The notes under the pieces: model-generated | Databases searched by the model: none | Told to the model about the DNA's origin: nothing | What the model saw: only the letters and a program-made list of their open reading frames with translations | NCBI GenBank assembly: GCA_937958475.1 | Contig: CALFXR010000064.1 | Span: 1 to 41,615, forward strand | Source: an uncultured Mesorhizobium sp. | Lineage (GTDB): Bacteria; Pseudomonadota; Alphaproteobacteria; Rhizobiales; Rhizobiaceae | Reading direction: 5' to 3' | Length of the DNA stretch: 41,615 bases | Shown here: positions 34,031 to 41,615 of the stretch, one piece after another | Layout of the letters: each line of letters opens with the position of its first letter | Position numbering within the stretch: position 1 is the first letter of the stretch | Program-made: the position numbers and the translations under genes

Positions 34031-35198
34031 CGTGTCGGGCATGTTGGTCTCGGACCCAGTTGTGGAAGCGGTGGATGTCGTATTCCTCGGGCATCAATAC
34101 GCCGCGATCATGGCGCGCCGAGCGCAGGCCGCGCTGGTTCAGTTCGCAGACGTCGGCGTCCTCCTCGAGCACCCGGATGCCGAAGTCGACGATGTTGGCG
34201 ATGTCGAAGCCGGGCGCGGCAAGCTGCTCAGGCAGGAATAGCCACTCGGCGGTGAGCTCCGTCTCCTCCGGCCCGAGCGGGGAAAGTCGCACGCAACGTA
34301 CGTAGTCGACATGGCCGACGACGAACATCGACGGCAGGTTCATGACATAGGTCTGGCCGGCGGCGCGATCGCGTTCGGAGAGGCCGGGGAAGAGCGGCCC
34401 GTGGGCGCAGCCGTCCTCCGACCAGGTTTCGGCGCCGGAGCGCAGGCCGCCCGAAAACTCCGCCGCGTCGTTGTCGGCATGCAGAGCCCACTCGGGATCG
34501 TCGTGGCGGGCCATCAGGCCGCGCCCGTAGATCGGCACCAGCGCGGAGAGATGCTTGTGCACGCCGGGGCAGTGCAGGCACTCGTTGAAGTTCTCCCAGA
34601 AGACCTTCCAGTTGCATTTGAGTGCGGTGCGGAAGACGTGGCCGGCGACGAGGTTTTCCAGAGGCCAGTTGGAGAGGTCGCCCGACTCGCGGTCGAAGCT
34701 TTCGGCAAGCGGCGCGCCGGGCGTCTCGGCGAGGTTGACGAAGACGAAGCCGCGCCATTCCTCCAATGCCACCGAATAGAGCGGGTAGTCGCTGCGGTCG
34801 AAGCCCTCGGGCAGCGTCTTCGACGGCACGCGCACGAGGTCGCCGCGCAGCGAATAGGACCATGCGTGGTAGGGGCATGTGATCAGCCGCGCCTTCAGCC
34901 GTCCCTCGCTCTCGCGGCAGAGTTGGGCGCCGCGGTGGCGGCAGGTGTTGTGGAAGGCGCGCAAGGTCCCGGTCTCGTCGCGCACCACGACGATCTCCTG
35001 GCCGCCGATGCGCACGGTGCGGAAGGAGAGCGGCTCGGCGATCTCGGCCGAACGGCAGACCAGCACCCAGTTGCGGTACCAGATCGCCTCGATATCGCGG
35101 CGGTACGCTTCCGGGTCGTGGTAGGCCGTCGAGGGAAGCGTCGGCTCGGCGCGGCGCAACCCGTTGTAGGGATCGGGCTTGTTCAGCGTCTGGGACAT
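34023..35198 (-). CDS. Aromatic ring-hydroxylating oxygenase alpha subunit (Rieske type)
   Basis: This 391-residue oxygenase has a Rieske [2Fe-2S] domain with ligands C86, H88, C108 and H111 (CRHRG and CPYH). The catalytic domain's mononuclear iron site includes ENFNECLHCPGVHKH with H209 and H214. Such enzymes hydroxylate or demethylate aromatic acids, quaternary amines or similar substrates using an NADH-fed reductase. No reductase or beta subunit gene is nearby, so partners must lie elsewhere. The tyrosine common before the first histidine (ExYH) is leucine here. It lies 68 bp downstream of the caspase-like gene and overlaps the small YARHG-like gene. Confidence 0.92.
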   Translation of the reverse strand: MSQTLNKPDPYNGLRRAEPTLPSTAYHDPEAYRRDIEAIWYRNWVLVCRSAEIAEPLSFRTVRIGGQEIVVVRDETGTLRAFHNTCRHRGAQLCRESEGRLKARLITCPYHAWSYSLRGDLVRVPSKTLPEGFDRSDYPLYSVALEEWRGFVFVNLAETPGAPLAESFDRESGDLSNWPLENLVAGHVFRTALKCNWKVFWENFNECLHCPGVHKHLSALVPIYGRGLMARHDDPEWALHADNDAAEFSGGLRSGAETWSEDGCAHGPLFPGLSERDRAAGQTYVMNLPSMFVVGHVDYVRCVRLSPLGPEETELTAEWLFLPEQLAAPGFDIANIVDFGIRVLEEDADVCELNQRGLRSARHDRGVLMPEEYDIHRFHNWVRDQHARHDD

Positions 35199-35266
35199 GG
35201 CTGGACCTCCGGCGCGGCGCTGACGGGAGCGGACACCGGCCGGAGACGGTTGTCAATCGGCACAGG

Positions 35267-38200
35267 TCAGGGCTTCGCCAGCGCCTGGCGGATGAGATCG
35301 ATCTTCTGGTCGACCACCGTTGTCAGCGGGGCGTAGCCAGCCTCGACGAAGCCTTCCCTGGCCGTCTCGAATTGCGCCAGCGCTGCCTCGTATTCCGGCG
35401 CGCCGCCGCCGCGCGCGGCGAGCGACCAGTGGACATCGCCGATGTTGTTGACTGCGAATGCCCATTGCAGCGGCTGGCTGTCGCGCGTGAACACTTCGGT
35501 CGACGCCTCGAAGGCGGCCATCGCCTCCGGCAGCAGGATGCTGTCGCCGGTGAAGTTGGACAGGTTGAGCAGGCAGATGCCAAGTCCGCTCTGCGCCTTC
35601 GCCCATTCGATCGGCGCCGTGTTGCGGGTCAGCACCTCCAGGGCGGCGCGGCGCGCCTCGACCGATTCCTTCAACGTCGCCACCGGATCCTGATGGGCGG
35701 CAAGCGACTGGAGCACGCTGCCGACACCGCCCTGAACCAATGCCCACTGGCGCGGCGTCGTTTCTCGCCGGTAGACATCAAGCGCGGCGCGGTAGGTTGC
35801 GAGCGCCTGGCGCAGCACGTCGGGATCATCCTTGAACTGGCCCACGAGAAGCAGCGAGTTGCCGAGGTTGAAGTTGGCCATCGCCCAGTCGAGGGGAACA
35901 CGGGCGCGGGTGTATTCCTCCAGTGCGACGCGGAAGGCGGCGGCCGATTCCTCGATCTGGCCGACGTCGCTGCGCCGCTGGCCGAGCGTCAGCAGCGCCG
36001 AGCCGAGATTGTTCTGCGCCGAGGCCCAGTCGAAGGCGCTGTGCTCGCGGGTGAAGACACTGAGCGCGGCACGGTAGGATGCGGCCGCTTTCTCCAGCGC
36101 CGCCGTACCCTGTTCGAGCAGGCCGATATGGCCGTACGCATTGCCGAGATTGACCATGCTCGACGCCCACAGCATCGGGAAATGCTCCATGGTGCGCACG
36201 TCCAGCGCGGCGAGGAAGGCTTCGGCGGCGCGCTCGTATGGCAAGACGCTGTCGCCCTGGGCGCCCAGCGCAACGAGCGTGTTGCCGAGATTGTTCTGCA
36301 CCATGGCCCACTGCAAAGGTGCGCGCTCGCGCGTGTACTCCTCCAGCGCCGCGCGGTAGGCGGCCTCCGCCTCGACGAGGCGTTCAGGGCCGGTCTCGCG
36401 CTCGGCCAACGAAAACAGCGCGATGCCGATGTTGTTCTGCGTCGCCGCCCAGTCGAACGGCACCGTGGCGCGGTCGCGGCGCCGGAGTGCGGCGCGGAAC
36501 GCGGCGACCGCCTCCTCGAGGCGCGCCGTGCCGGTCTCGCGCTGGCCGAGGCGTGAAAGCGTGTTGCCGATGTTGTTCTGCGCCGCCGACCAGTTCAGCC
36601 AGTCGGCCTCGCGCTCGAAGACGGCGAGCGATTCGCCGAAGATGCCGAGCGCTTCCTCGAGGCTCTTCGTGCCCGTCTCGCGCTCGCCCAGCGTCTGCAG
36701 GACGACAGCAAGGTTGTTGCGCGTGATCGCCCAGTCCTTCGTCGGCTCGTCGTCGGGCAGGAAGCGCAAGATGGCGCGGTAGGCGTCGACGGCGCGCTTC
36801 AACGCACCGCGGTTGCCGGTCGCCGAGCCATGGGCCTGCAACGCCTCGGCCTCCTGGTTGCGGTAGTTCCACTTCAGCGTCTCGTCCCATTTCTCGACGA
36901 GCGCGAAGGCCTTTCCATAATCCGCGGCGGCCGCCTCGAAGTCGAAGGCGAGCGCGGACGCCGCGGCGCGCTGGGCGTAGACGGCGGCATCGGCGATGCG
37001 CTTCTGCTTGATCGCCTCCTCGGCGGCGTCGACGGCGCCGGCATCCGCCTCGACGGCCTTCACCGCGTCGTCGAGAAACTTTCGCGCTGACAGAATGGCG
37101 CCTTCGCCGATGGCGCGGCCGGCGGCTTCGGTAAGCCGCGCGATCTCGGGATCGTCGACGGAGAGCGCCTCACGTTCGGCGATCATGGACTTCAGCCGGC
37201 CAGCCTGGCTTTCGAGCAGGGCTTCGAGTTCGTCCGGGTCGTCGGGCATCTTCGCCGTGCCGAGCGCCCGGAGTACGCCGAAGAGCGCGCCGAGCGGCAC
37301 GCCGTCACGCGCCGCGACGCTCTCGACCTGAATGCGGTTGGCGGCGGGCAGGTCGGAAATGGTCAGGAGCAACTGCCGCCGCTCGCCGGTGATCAGTCCG
37401 TCCTCTCCCTCGGGTGCCGGCTGCCGGACACCGAAGAAGAGCAGGCGCCGCAGGCTCTCGTTGACCCAGGGCCGCTGGCGCGTCGCCGTATCGAGATAGA
37501 CCTCCTCGGTGACCATGCGCATGACGGCGCCGAACTCGACGCCCTCCATGGCGCCGAGATGGCGAAGCAGTGCCGCCGCATAGGGGCTGTTGCCGCCGCT
37601 TTCGCCGTCGAGGGCCGGGCGGCCCGGTTCGGCGGCAAAGCCGATCACCGTGCCGAGATTTTCGGCCGCCCTGGCGCCTCCGCCGAGAACGCGGGCGCCG
37701 CGCACCGGGGTGAGGCCTTCGCTGCCGACCGGCGCGCCGGGGTCGCCGGGCGCCTTGCTGACCAGCACGCCGGGCGGGAAGGGGTTGGTGCGACAGGCAT
37801 CGAGAAGCAGGATGGTCACCGGCACCGTGCGCTTCAACTCGTCGAGCACGGCGGTGAGCGCCACCAGGCTTTCCTCTGCTTCGGAGAGCGCCGAAATGTC
37901 GGCGTCGACCGGCACCAGCCAGTTCTCGCCGCCGGCTTCGATCCCGTGGCCGGAATAGTAGAGGAAAGCGACGTCGGCCCCTTCCGCGTCCTCGGCGAAA
38001 CGTTCGAGGTCGCGCTTCAGCTTGCGAGCGTCGCGGTCGGTGACGCTACGCGCATCGAAGCCGAGGTCCGAGAGCAGCTTGACCATCTCGCGCGCGTCGT
38101 TGGCCGGATTGGGCAGCGCGGCGATGTGCTCGTATTTCGACTGGCCGATGACGAGCGCGACGCCCTTGAGGCTCGGTGGGTCTTCCGCGCGTGCCGAAAA

Positions 38201-38272
38201 CGCGAGTAAGGCGAGGACGGCCAGCGCAGCGGCCGCAACCCTCCAAAACGCACTCGTCTGCCTCGCGATCAT
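35267..38272 (-). CDS. Exported caspase-like (peptidase C14) protein with TPR-type repeats
   Basis: This protein has about 1001 residues from ATG 38272; GTG 38299 would add nine. A signal peptide or anchor (AAAALAVLALLAFSARA, then ED) comes first. A caspase-fold domain follows with GVALVIGQSKYEHI, the catalytic histidine in YYSGHG (H109) and the catalytic cysteine in LLDACRTNPF (C160). A helical middle leads to about ten repeats of 47 residues over roughly the last 490 residues, each beginning near WAxxQNNLGNxLxxLG and ending in an AAxAYRAAL-type helix, as in tetratricopeptide solenoids. The dyad is intact, so proteolysis after a basic or acidic residue is plausible. The export signal argues for a periplasmic location. 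Substrate and role are unknown. Confidence 0.9.
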   Translation of the reverse strand: MIARQTSAFWRVAAAALAVLALLAFSARAEDPPSLKGVALVIGQSKYEHIAALPNPANDAREMVKLLSDLGFDARSVTDRDARKLKRDLERFAEDAEGADVAFLYYSGHGIEAGGENWLVPVDADISALSEAEESLVALTAVLDELKRTVPVTILLLDACRTNPFPPGVLVSKAPGDPGAPVGSEGLTPVRGARVLGGGARAAENLGTVIGFAAEPGRPALDGESGGNSPYAAALLRHLGAMEGVEFGAVMRMVTEEVYLDTATRQRPWVNESLRRLLFFGVRQPAPEGEDGLITGERRQLLLTISDLPAANRIQVESVAARDGVPLGALFGVLRALGTAKMPDDPDELEALLESQAGRLKSMIAEREALSVDDPEIARLTEAAGRAIGEGAILSARKFLDDAVKAVEADAGAVDAAEEAIKQKRIADAAVYAQRAAASALAFDFEAAAADYGKAFALVEKWDETLKWNYRNQEAEALQAHGSATGNRGALKRAVDAYRAILRFLPDDEPTKDWAITRNNLAVVLQTLGERETGTKSLEEALGIFGESLAVFEREADWLNWSAAQNNIGNTLSRLGQRETGTARLEEAVAAFRAALRRRDRATVPFDWAATQNNIGIALFSLAERETGPERLVEAEAAYRAALEEYTRERAPLQWAMVQNNLGNTLVALGAQGDSVLPYERAAEAFLAALDVRTMEHFPMLWASSMVNLGNAYGHIGLLEQGTAALEKAAASYRAALSVFTREHSAFDWASAQNNLGSALLTLGQRRSDVGQIEESAAAFRVALEEYTRARVPLDWAMANFNLGNSLLLVGQFKDDPDVLRQALATYRAALDVYRRETTPRQWALVQGGVGSVLQSLAAHQDPVATLKESVEARRAALEVLTRNTAPIEWAKAQSGLGICLLNLSNFTGDSILLPEAMAAFEASTEVFTRDSQPLQWAFAVNNIGDVHWSLAARGGGAPEYEAALAQFETAREGFVEAGYAPLTTVVDQKIDLIRQALAKP

Positions 38273-38404
38273 TGCCGCCGCCGTCCCGTCGTCGCGCACG
38301 ATATGTCATCGGCCGGCGAAAATGTCCAAAACAGCTAGAAGACTTGCGCGGGAAAATTGTGGCGGCGATTGCGGCTTCGCGGCGCTGCGCATAATCAGGA
38401 CCCG

Positions 38405-39355
38405 ATGTCGACACTCGTTGAAACCGTTCTGTTCGTCTTCGGCCTGATCGCGCTGGGCTATTTGTCCGGATGGCTGGGGCTGTTGAAAGTCTCGACCGGC
38501 GACGGGCTTTCGGACTTCGCCGTCGGTGTCGCCGTGCCGCTGCTGCTGTTCCGCACGATGGTGAATGCGGATTTCCACGGCGGCGCGCCATGGGCGCTTT
38601 GGGCATGCTACTTTACCGCCGTCGCCGTCACCTGGACGGTCGGGCACATGGTGACGACGCGGGTCTTCGGCCGCGACAGCGCGGCAGGGGTGGTCGGCGG
38701 CGTCGGTGCGGCGTTCTCCAACACCGTGCTGGTCGGCATTCCTCTGATCCTCGACGTCTTCGGCCATGCCGGCATCGAGATTCTTTCGCTGATCATCGCC
38801 GTCCACCTGCCGACGCTGATGATGGCCTCGATCATCCTGTTCGAGATCTTTGGCCGCGGCGACCGCGAACCGGTGCCGCCCACCGAACTGGCGTTGGAGT
38901 TCCTGCGCAAGATGTTCTCGCACCCGCTGATCGTCGGCATCCTCGCCGGGCTGGCGTGGCGGCTGACCGGCCTGCCGCTGCCACCGTTGGCGGTGCGCTT
39001 CGTCGACGCGCTAGCCGGTATCGCCGGGCCGCTGGCGCTGTTCGCCATGGGGCTCGGCCTGCTCAAGTTCGGCATTTCCGGCAACGTCGTGCCTGCGGCC
39101 GCACTCGCTCTTCTCAAGCTGGTGCTGATGCCCGCCGCTGCGCTTGCGATCTGCTGGGCGGTCGGGCTGCCGCCGCTGGCGGCGAAGGTGGCGGTCGCCA
39201 CGGCGTCGCTGCCGGCGGGCATCAACTCCTATCTGATCGCCGTGCAGTTCCGCACCGGTCAGGCACTGGCCTCCAACCAGATGACGCTGTCGACGGCCAT
39301 GGCCGTGCTGACGACGGCGCTGTGGCTTTCCCTCGCGCAGGCGGTGTTCGGTTAG
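38405..39355 (+). CDS. AEC family transporter (auxin efflux carrier-like)
   Basis: This 316-residue membrane protein has about ten hydrophobic helices in two similar halves: FGLIALGYLSGWLGLLKV and GLSDFAVGVAVPLLLFRTM at the start, VGIPLILDVFG in the middle, ASLPAGINSYLIAVQF near the end. It matches the Mem_trans/AEC family, whose bacterial members export or exchange small acids such as malate or malonate. ATG 38405 fits the family N-terminus; a CATAAT hexamer 9 nt upstream could be a -10 of a nearly leaderless transcript. It is divergent from the caspase-like gene (132-bp gap) and converges on the GntR gene with 3 bp between stops. Confidence 0.9.
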   Translation: MSTLVETVLFVFGLIALGYLSGWLGLLKVSTGDGLSDFAVGVAVPLLLFRTMVNADFHGGAPWALWACYFTAVAVTWTVGHMVTTRVFGRDSAAGVVGGVGAAFSNTVLVGIPLILDVFGHAGIEILSLIIAVHLPTLMMASIILFEIFGRGDREPVPPTELALEFLRKMFSHPLIVGILAGLAWRLTGLPLPPLAVRFVDALAGIAGPLALFAMGLGLLKFGISGNVVPAAALALLKLVLMPAAALAICWAVGLPPLAAKVAVATASLPAGINSYLIAVQFRTGQALASNQMTLSTAMAVLTTALWLSLAQAVFG

Positions 39356-39358
39356 GCC

Positions 39359-40090
39359 TCAGCGCAACTCTGAGGCGTAGTGGATGCCGTCGGTGAGGCA
39401 GCGCGAGACGCGCAGTTCGACCGGATTGCCCTCAAGGTCGTAGGCGACGCGGCCGACTTCCAGGAGCGGCGCGCCGGCCTTGCAGCCGAGCTCGCGGGCG
39501 TCGGCCGGCGCGGCAGCGATCGCCTTCAGCCGCTCGACGGCGCGGGCGATGGTGACGCCCCAGCTCTGCGAGTAGAGCCGGTAGACGTTGTTTGGGATCT
39601 CGGTCATCGCCTCGATCGCGGAAAACCGCTCGTGGGGCAGCGAGATCGTCTCGACGATCAGCGGTCGCCCGCCGAGGTTGCGTACCCGCTCGATACGCAC
39701 GACGCGGTTCGCCTCACCGAGCTGGAGGCGCTCGCGCTCGTCCGGGGTCGCCCTGCCGGTCGCCCGCGACAGGATGCGCGACGTCGGGAAGGCACGTCCG
39801 CCGTCGTCACCGACGAGGCGGAAGAACTGGAAGAGGATGCGGCTTTCCTCCGGCTCGGCCACATAGGTGCCGCGTCCCTGGCGGCGCACGAGCAGGTTTT
39901 CCCCGGTCATGGCGTCGAGCGCCTTGCGGATCGTGCCCTGGCTCACCCCGATCTCGCGGGCGAGCTCCATCTCGGAGGGGATCAGCTGGCCGGGAAGCCA
40001 GGCGCCGTCGATCAGGCGGCGCACGAGGCGGTCCTTCACCTGCACATAGAGGGGTCGGTAGGCAAACGCCGGTTCGGCCGCCTGGGACAT
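39359..40090 (-). CDS. GntR family regulator with UTRA ligand domain (HutC subfamily)
   Basis: This 243-residue regulator has an N-terminal winged helix (PLYVQVKDRLVRRLIDG, then IPSEMELAREIGVSQGTIRKALDAM and the wing LLVRRQGRGTYVAE). A C-terminal UTRA effector domain follows (RIERVRNLGGRPLIVETISLP to LLEVGRVAYDLEGNPVELRVSR). It is transcribed away from the UxaA-family lyase pair, and a palindrome typical for GntR dimers lies between them. It most likely represses that pair and itself, relieved by the pathway substrate. Confidence 0.93.
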   Translation of the reverse strand: MSQAAEPAFAYRPLYVQVKDRLVRRLIDGAWLPGQLIPSEMELAREIGVSQGTIRKALDAMTGENLLVRRQGRGTYVAEPEESRILFQFFRLVGDDGGRAFPTSRILSRATGRATPDERERLQLGEANRVVRIERVRNLGGRPLIVETISLPHERFSAIEAMTEIPNNVYRLYSQSWGVTIARAVERLKAIAAAPADARELGCKAGAPLLEVGRVAYDLEGNPVELRVSRCLTDGIHYASELR

Positions 40091-40134
40091 TCGTTTCCTC
40101 GCGAGATGCTCGTCCGGTTTCTAGCTGCTGGCGG

Positions 40135-40175
40135 TTGACTTTGGAAGGGTTTCCTATCTTATATCTTATATAAGA
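40135..40175 (+). promoter_or_regulatory. Promoter/operator between the GntR gene and the lyase operon
   Basis: TTGACT (40135-40140) is a good -35 element. Downstream, TCTTATAT (40157-40164) and ATATAAGA (40168-40175) form perfect 8-bp inverted arms around a 3-nt centre. A second 12-bp perfect palindrome, TCTTATATAAGA, occupies 40164-40175, so three half-sites overlap. The AT-rich arms cover the expected -10 region (40157-40164), so a GntR dimer here would block RNA polymerase. Confidence 0.75.
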
Positions 40176-40200
40176 CTAACGACCGCAAAGCGCCCCGGCC

Positions 40201-40488
40201 ATGAGCATCCCCCATCTCCTCGTCCACGACCACAAGGACAATGTCGGCGTCGTCGTCGTCGAAGGCCTGACCGCCGGCACGAAGATGCTCGGCGTGGTGA
40301 CCGCCGACAATTCGTCCTTTGAGCTGGAAGCCAGGGCCGACGTTCCCATCGGCCACAAGGTGGCGCTGCGCGACCTGGTGAGCGGCGACACCGCGGTGAA
40401 GTACGGCGAGGATATCGGCCGCTTCGTCGCCGACGTCGCCCGCGGCGGCCACGTCCACGTCCACAACCTCAAGACCAAGCGCTGGTAG
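40201..40488 (+). CDS. UxaA-family lyase small subunit (SAF domain), SuyA-like
   Basis: This 95-residue single-domain SAF protein contains IPIGHKVALRDL at the centre, then VKYGEDIGR and the closing HVHVHN. The same layout is seen in altronate/galactarate dehydratase N-terminal domains and in SuyA, the small subunit of (2R)-sulfolactate sulfo-lyase. The large subunit gene follows 55 bp later. By my recollection of family members, the pair most resembles SuyAB, which releases sulphite from sulfolactate to give pyruvate. A sugar-acid dehydratase role remains possible. Confidence 0.85.
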   Translation: MSIPHLLVHDHKDNVGVVVVEGLTAGTKMLGVVTADNSSFELEARADVPIGHKVALRDLVSGDTAVKYGEDIGRFVADVARGGHVHVHNLKTKRW

Positions 40489-40543
40489 GCAGCACGGCCG
40501 GCCGGCACGCCCGGCTGCGCAACCTTCGGCACAGGAGCGCCAG

Positions 40544-41615
40544 ATGAGTTCGAAATACGCGAACATGACCTTCCGCGGCTACCGGCGCGACAACGGGCGC
40601 GTCGGCGTGCGCAACCACGTCGTCATCCTGCCGGTCGACGACATCTCCAACGCCGCCTGCGAGGCGGTGGCCAACAACATCAAGGGCACGATGGCGCTGC
40701 CCCACGCCTACGGCCGGCTGCAGTTCGGGGCCGACCTCGACCTGTTCTTCCGCACCATGATCGGAACCGGCGCCAACCCCAACGTCGCCGCCGTGGTGGT
40801 GATCGGCATCGAGCCGGGCTGGACGAAAAAGATCGTCGACGGCATCGCCGCGACCGGCAAGCCGGTGGCCGGCTTCTCGATCGAGCAGAACGGCGACCTG
40901 AAGACGATCATGGACGCCAGCCGCAAGGCCAAGGAGTTCGTCCACTACGCCAGCGAGCTGCAGCGCGAGGAGTGCTCGATCTCGGAGCTGTGGGTGTCGA
41001 CGAAATGCGGCGAGAGCGACACGACGACGGGGCTCGGCTCATGCCCGACGGTGGGCAACATGTACGACAAGCTCCTGCTGGAGGGGATCTACGGCTGCTT
41101 CGGCGAGACGTCGGAGATTACCGGCGCCGAGCACATCGCCAAGGCGCGAGCGATCAACCCGGAAGTCGGCGAACGCTGGTACGCCATGTGGAAGGCCTAC
41201 CAGGAGGACGTGATCGAGGCGCACAAGACCGACGATTTGTCGGACAGCCAGCCGACCAAGGGCAACATCGAGGGCGGCCTGACGACGATCGAGGAGAAGG
41301 CGCTGGGCAACCTGGAGAAGATCGGCCGCACGTCGAAGTATATCGACATCCTCGAGCCGGCCGAGGCGCCGAAGGCGGGCAGGGGCCTCTATTTCATGGA
41401 CTCCTCGTCGGCCGCGGCCGAATGCGTGACGCTGATGGCGGCCGGCGGCTACGTGGTGCACACCTTCCCGACCGGGCAGGGCAACGTCATCGGCAACCCG
41501 ATCGTGCCGGTGATCAAGATCACCGCCAATCCGCGCACGGTGCGCACCATGGGCGAGCATGTCGATGTCGACGTGTCGGGCATTCTGCGCCGCGAGATGA
41601 CCATCGACGAGGCGG
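40544..41615 (+). CDS. UxaA-family lyase large subunit, SuyB-like (3' end outside window)
   Basis: The first 357 residues of the large subunit are visible; the frame is still open at the last base. It begins MTFRGYRRDNGRVGVRNHV after a seven-residue lead, the family hallmark, and contains ILPVDDISNAACEAVANN, STKCGESDTTTGLGSCPT with metal-cluster-type cysteines, and DLSDSQPTKGNIEGGLTTI. This is the D-galactarate dehydratase/altronate hydrolase C-terminal family, including SuyB. AGGAG lies 7 nt before ATG 40544. A normal SuyB has about 390 residues, so little is missing. Expression should follow the upstream GntR-controlled promoter. Confidence 0.88.
   Translation, partial: MSSKYANMTFRGYRRDNGRVGVRNHVVILPVDDISNAACEAVANNIKGTMALPHAYGRLQFGADLDLFFRTMIGTGANPNVAAVVVIGIEPGWTKKIVDGIAATGKPVAGFSIEQNGDLKTIMDASRKAKEFVHYASELQREECSISELWVSTKCGESDTTTGLGSCPTVGNMYDKLLLEGIYGCFGETSEITGAEHIAKARAINPEVGERWYAMWKAYQEDVIEAHKTDDLSDSQPTKGNIEGGLTTIEEKALGNLEKIGRTSKYIDILEPAEAPKAGRGLYFMDSSSAAAECVTLMAAGGYVVHTFPTGQGNVIGNPIVPVIKITANPRTVRTMGEHVDVDVSGILRREMTIDEA

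Overview
The window is GC-rich, densely packed bacterial chromosome. Several traits point to an alphaproteobacterium, probably Hyphomicrobiales (a Mesorhizobium/Phyllobacteriaceae-like soil organism): many ABC-import and catabolic genes, Cox-type molybdenum hydroxylase genes, and groESL behind a CIRCE operator. No rRNA, tRNA, insertion sequence or CRISPR array was seen. The taxonomy is inferred from gene content and style only.

Positions 1-7672 (+ strand) hold an acyl-CoA module: the end of an acyl-CoA dehydrogenase, an acyl-CoA ligase, a MmgE/PrpD protein and a TetR regulator. They are followed by a periplasmic substrate-binding protein, an iron-containing alcohol dehydrogenase and an AraC regulator. 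Positions 7804-27649 form one co-directional, mostly overlapping run of 16 genes. In order these are livH, livM, livG, a LivF fused to a Tm-1-like ATP-binding domain, a PEP-hydrolase-like TIM barrel, a 1215-residue flotillin-like protein with a hendecad-repeat stalk, two tandem SRPBCC proteins, a molybdenum hydroxylase (FAD subunit, 2Fe-2S subunit, and a large subunit split into two genes), a MoxR ATPase with a VWA partner (CoxD/CoxE-like), an amidohydrolase, a metallo-beta-lactamase-fold lactonase, and an SMP-30/isochorismatase fusion. This is the most unusual part of the window. It reads as an import, hydroxylation and hydrolysis route for an unknown, perhaps heterocyclic or lactone/lactam compound, with a membrane scaffold protein in the middle.

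Positions 27869-32306 (- strand) hold two small genes, groEL and groES with a promoter and CIRCE, then a thioredoxin-reductase-like flavoprotein and its Rrf2-type regulator with a perfect palindrome at the start codon. A divergent MFS transporter (+) follows. Positions 33656-38272 (- strand) hold a small YARHG-like secreted protein, a Rieske ring-hydroxylating oxygenase and a large exported caspase-like/TPR protein.

The window ends with an AEC-family transporter (+) facing a GntR/UTRA regulator (-). That regulator is divergent from a UxaA-family lyase pair resembling sulfolactate sulfo-lyase SuyAB, with a clear palindromic operator between them; the second lyase gene runs off the end.
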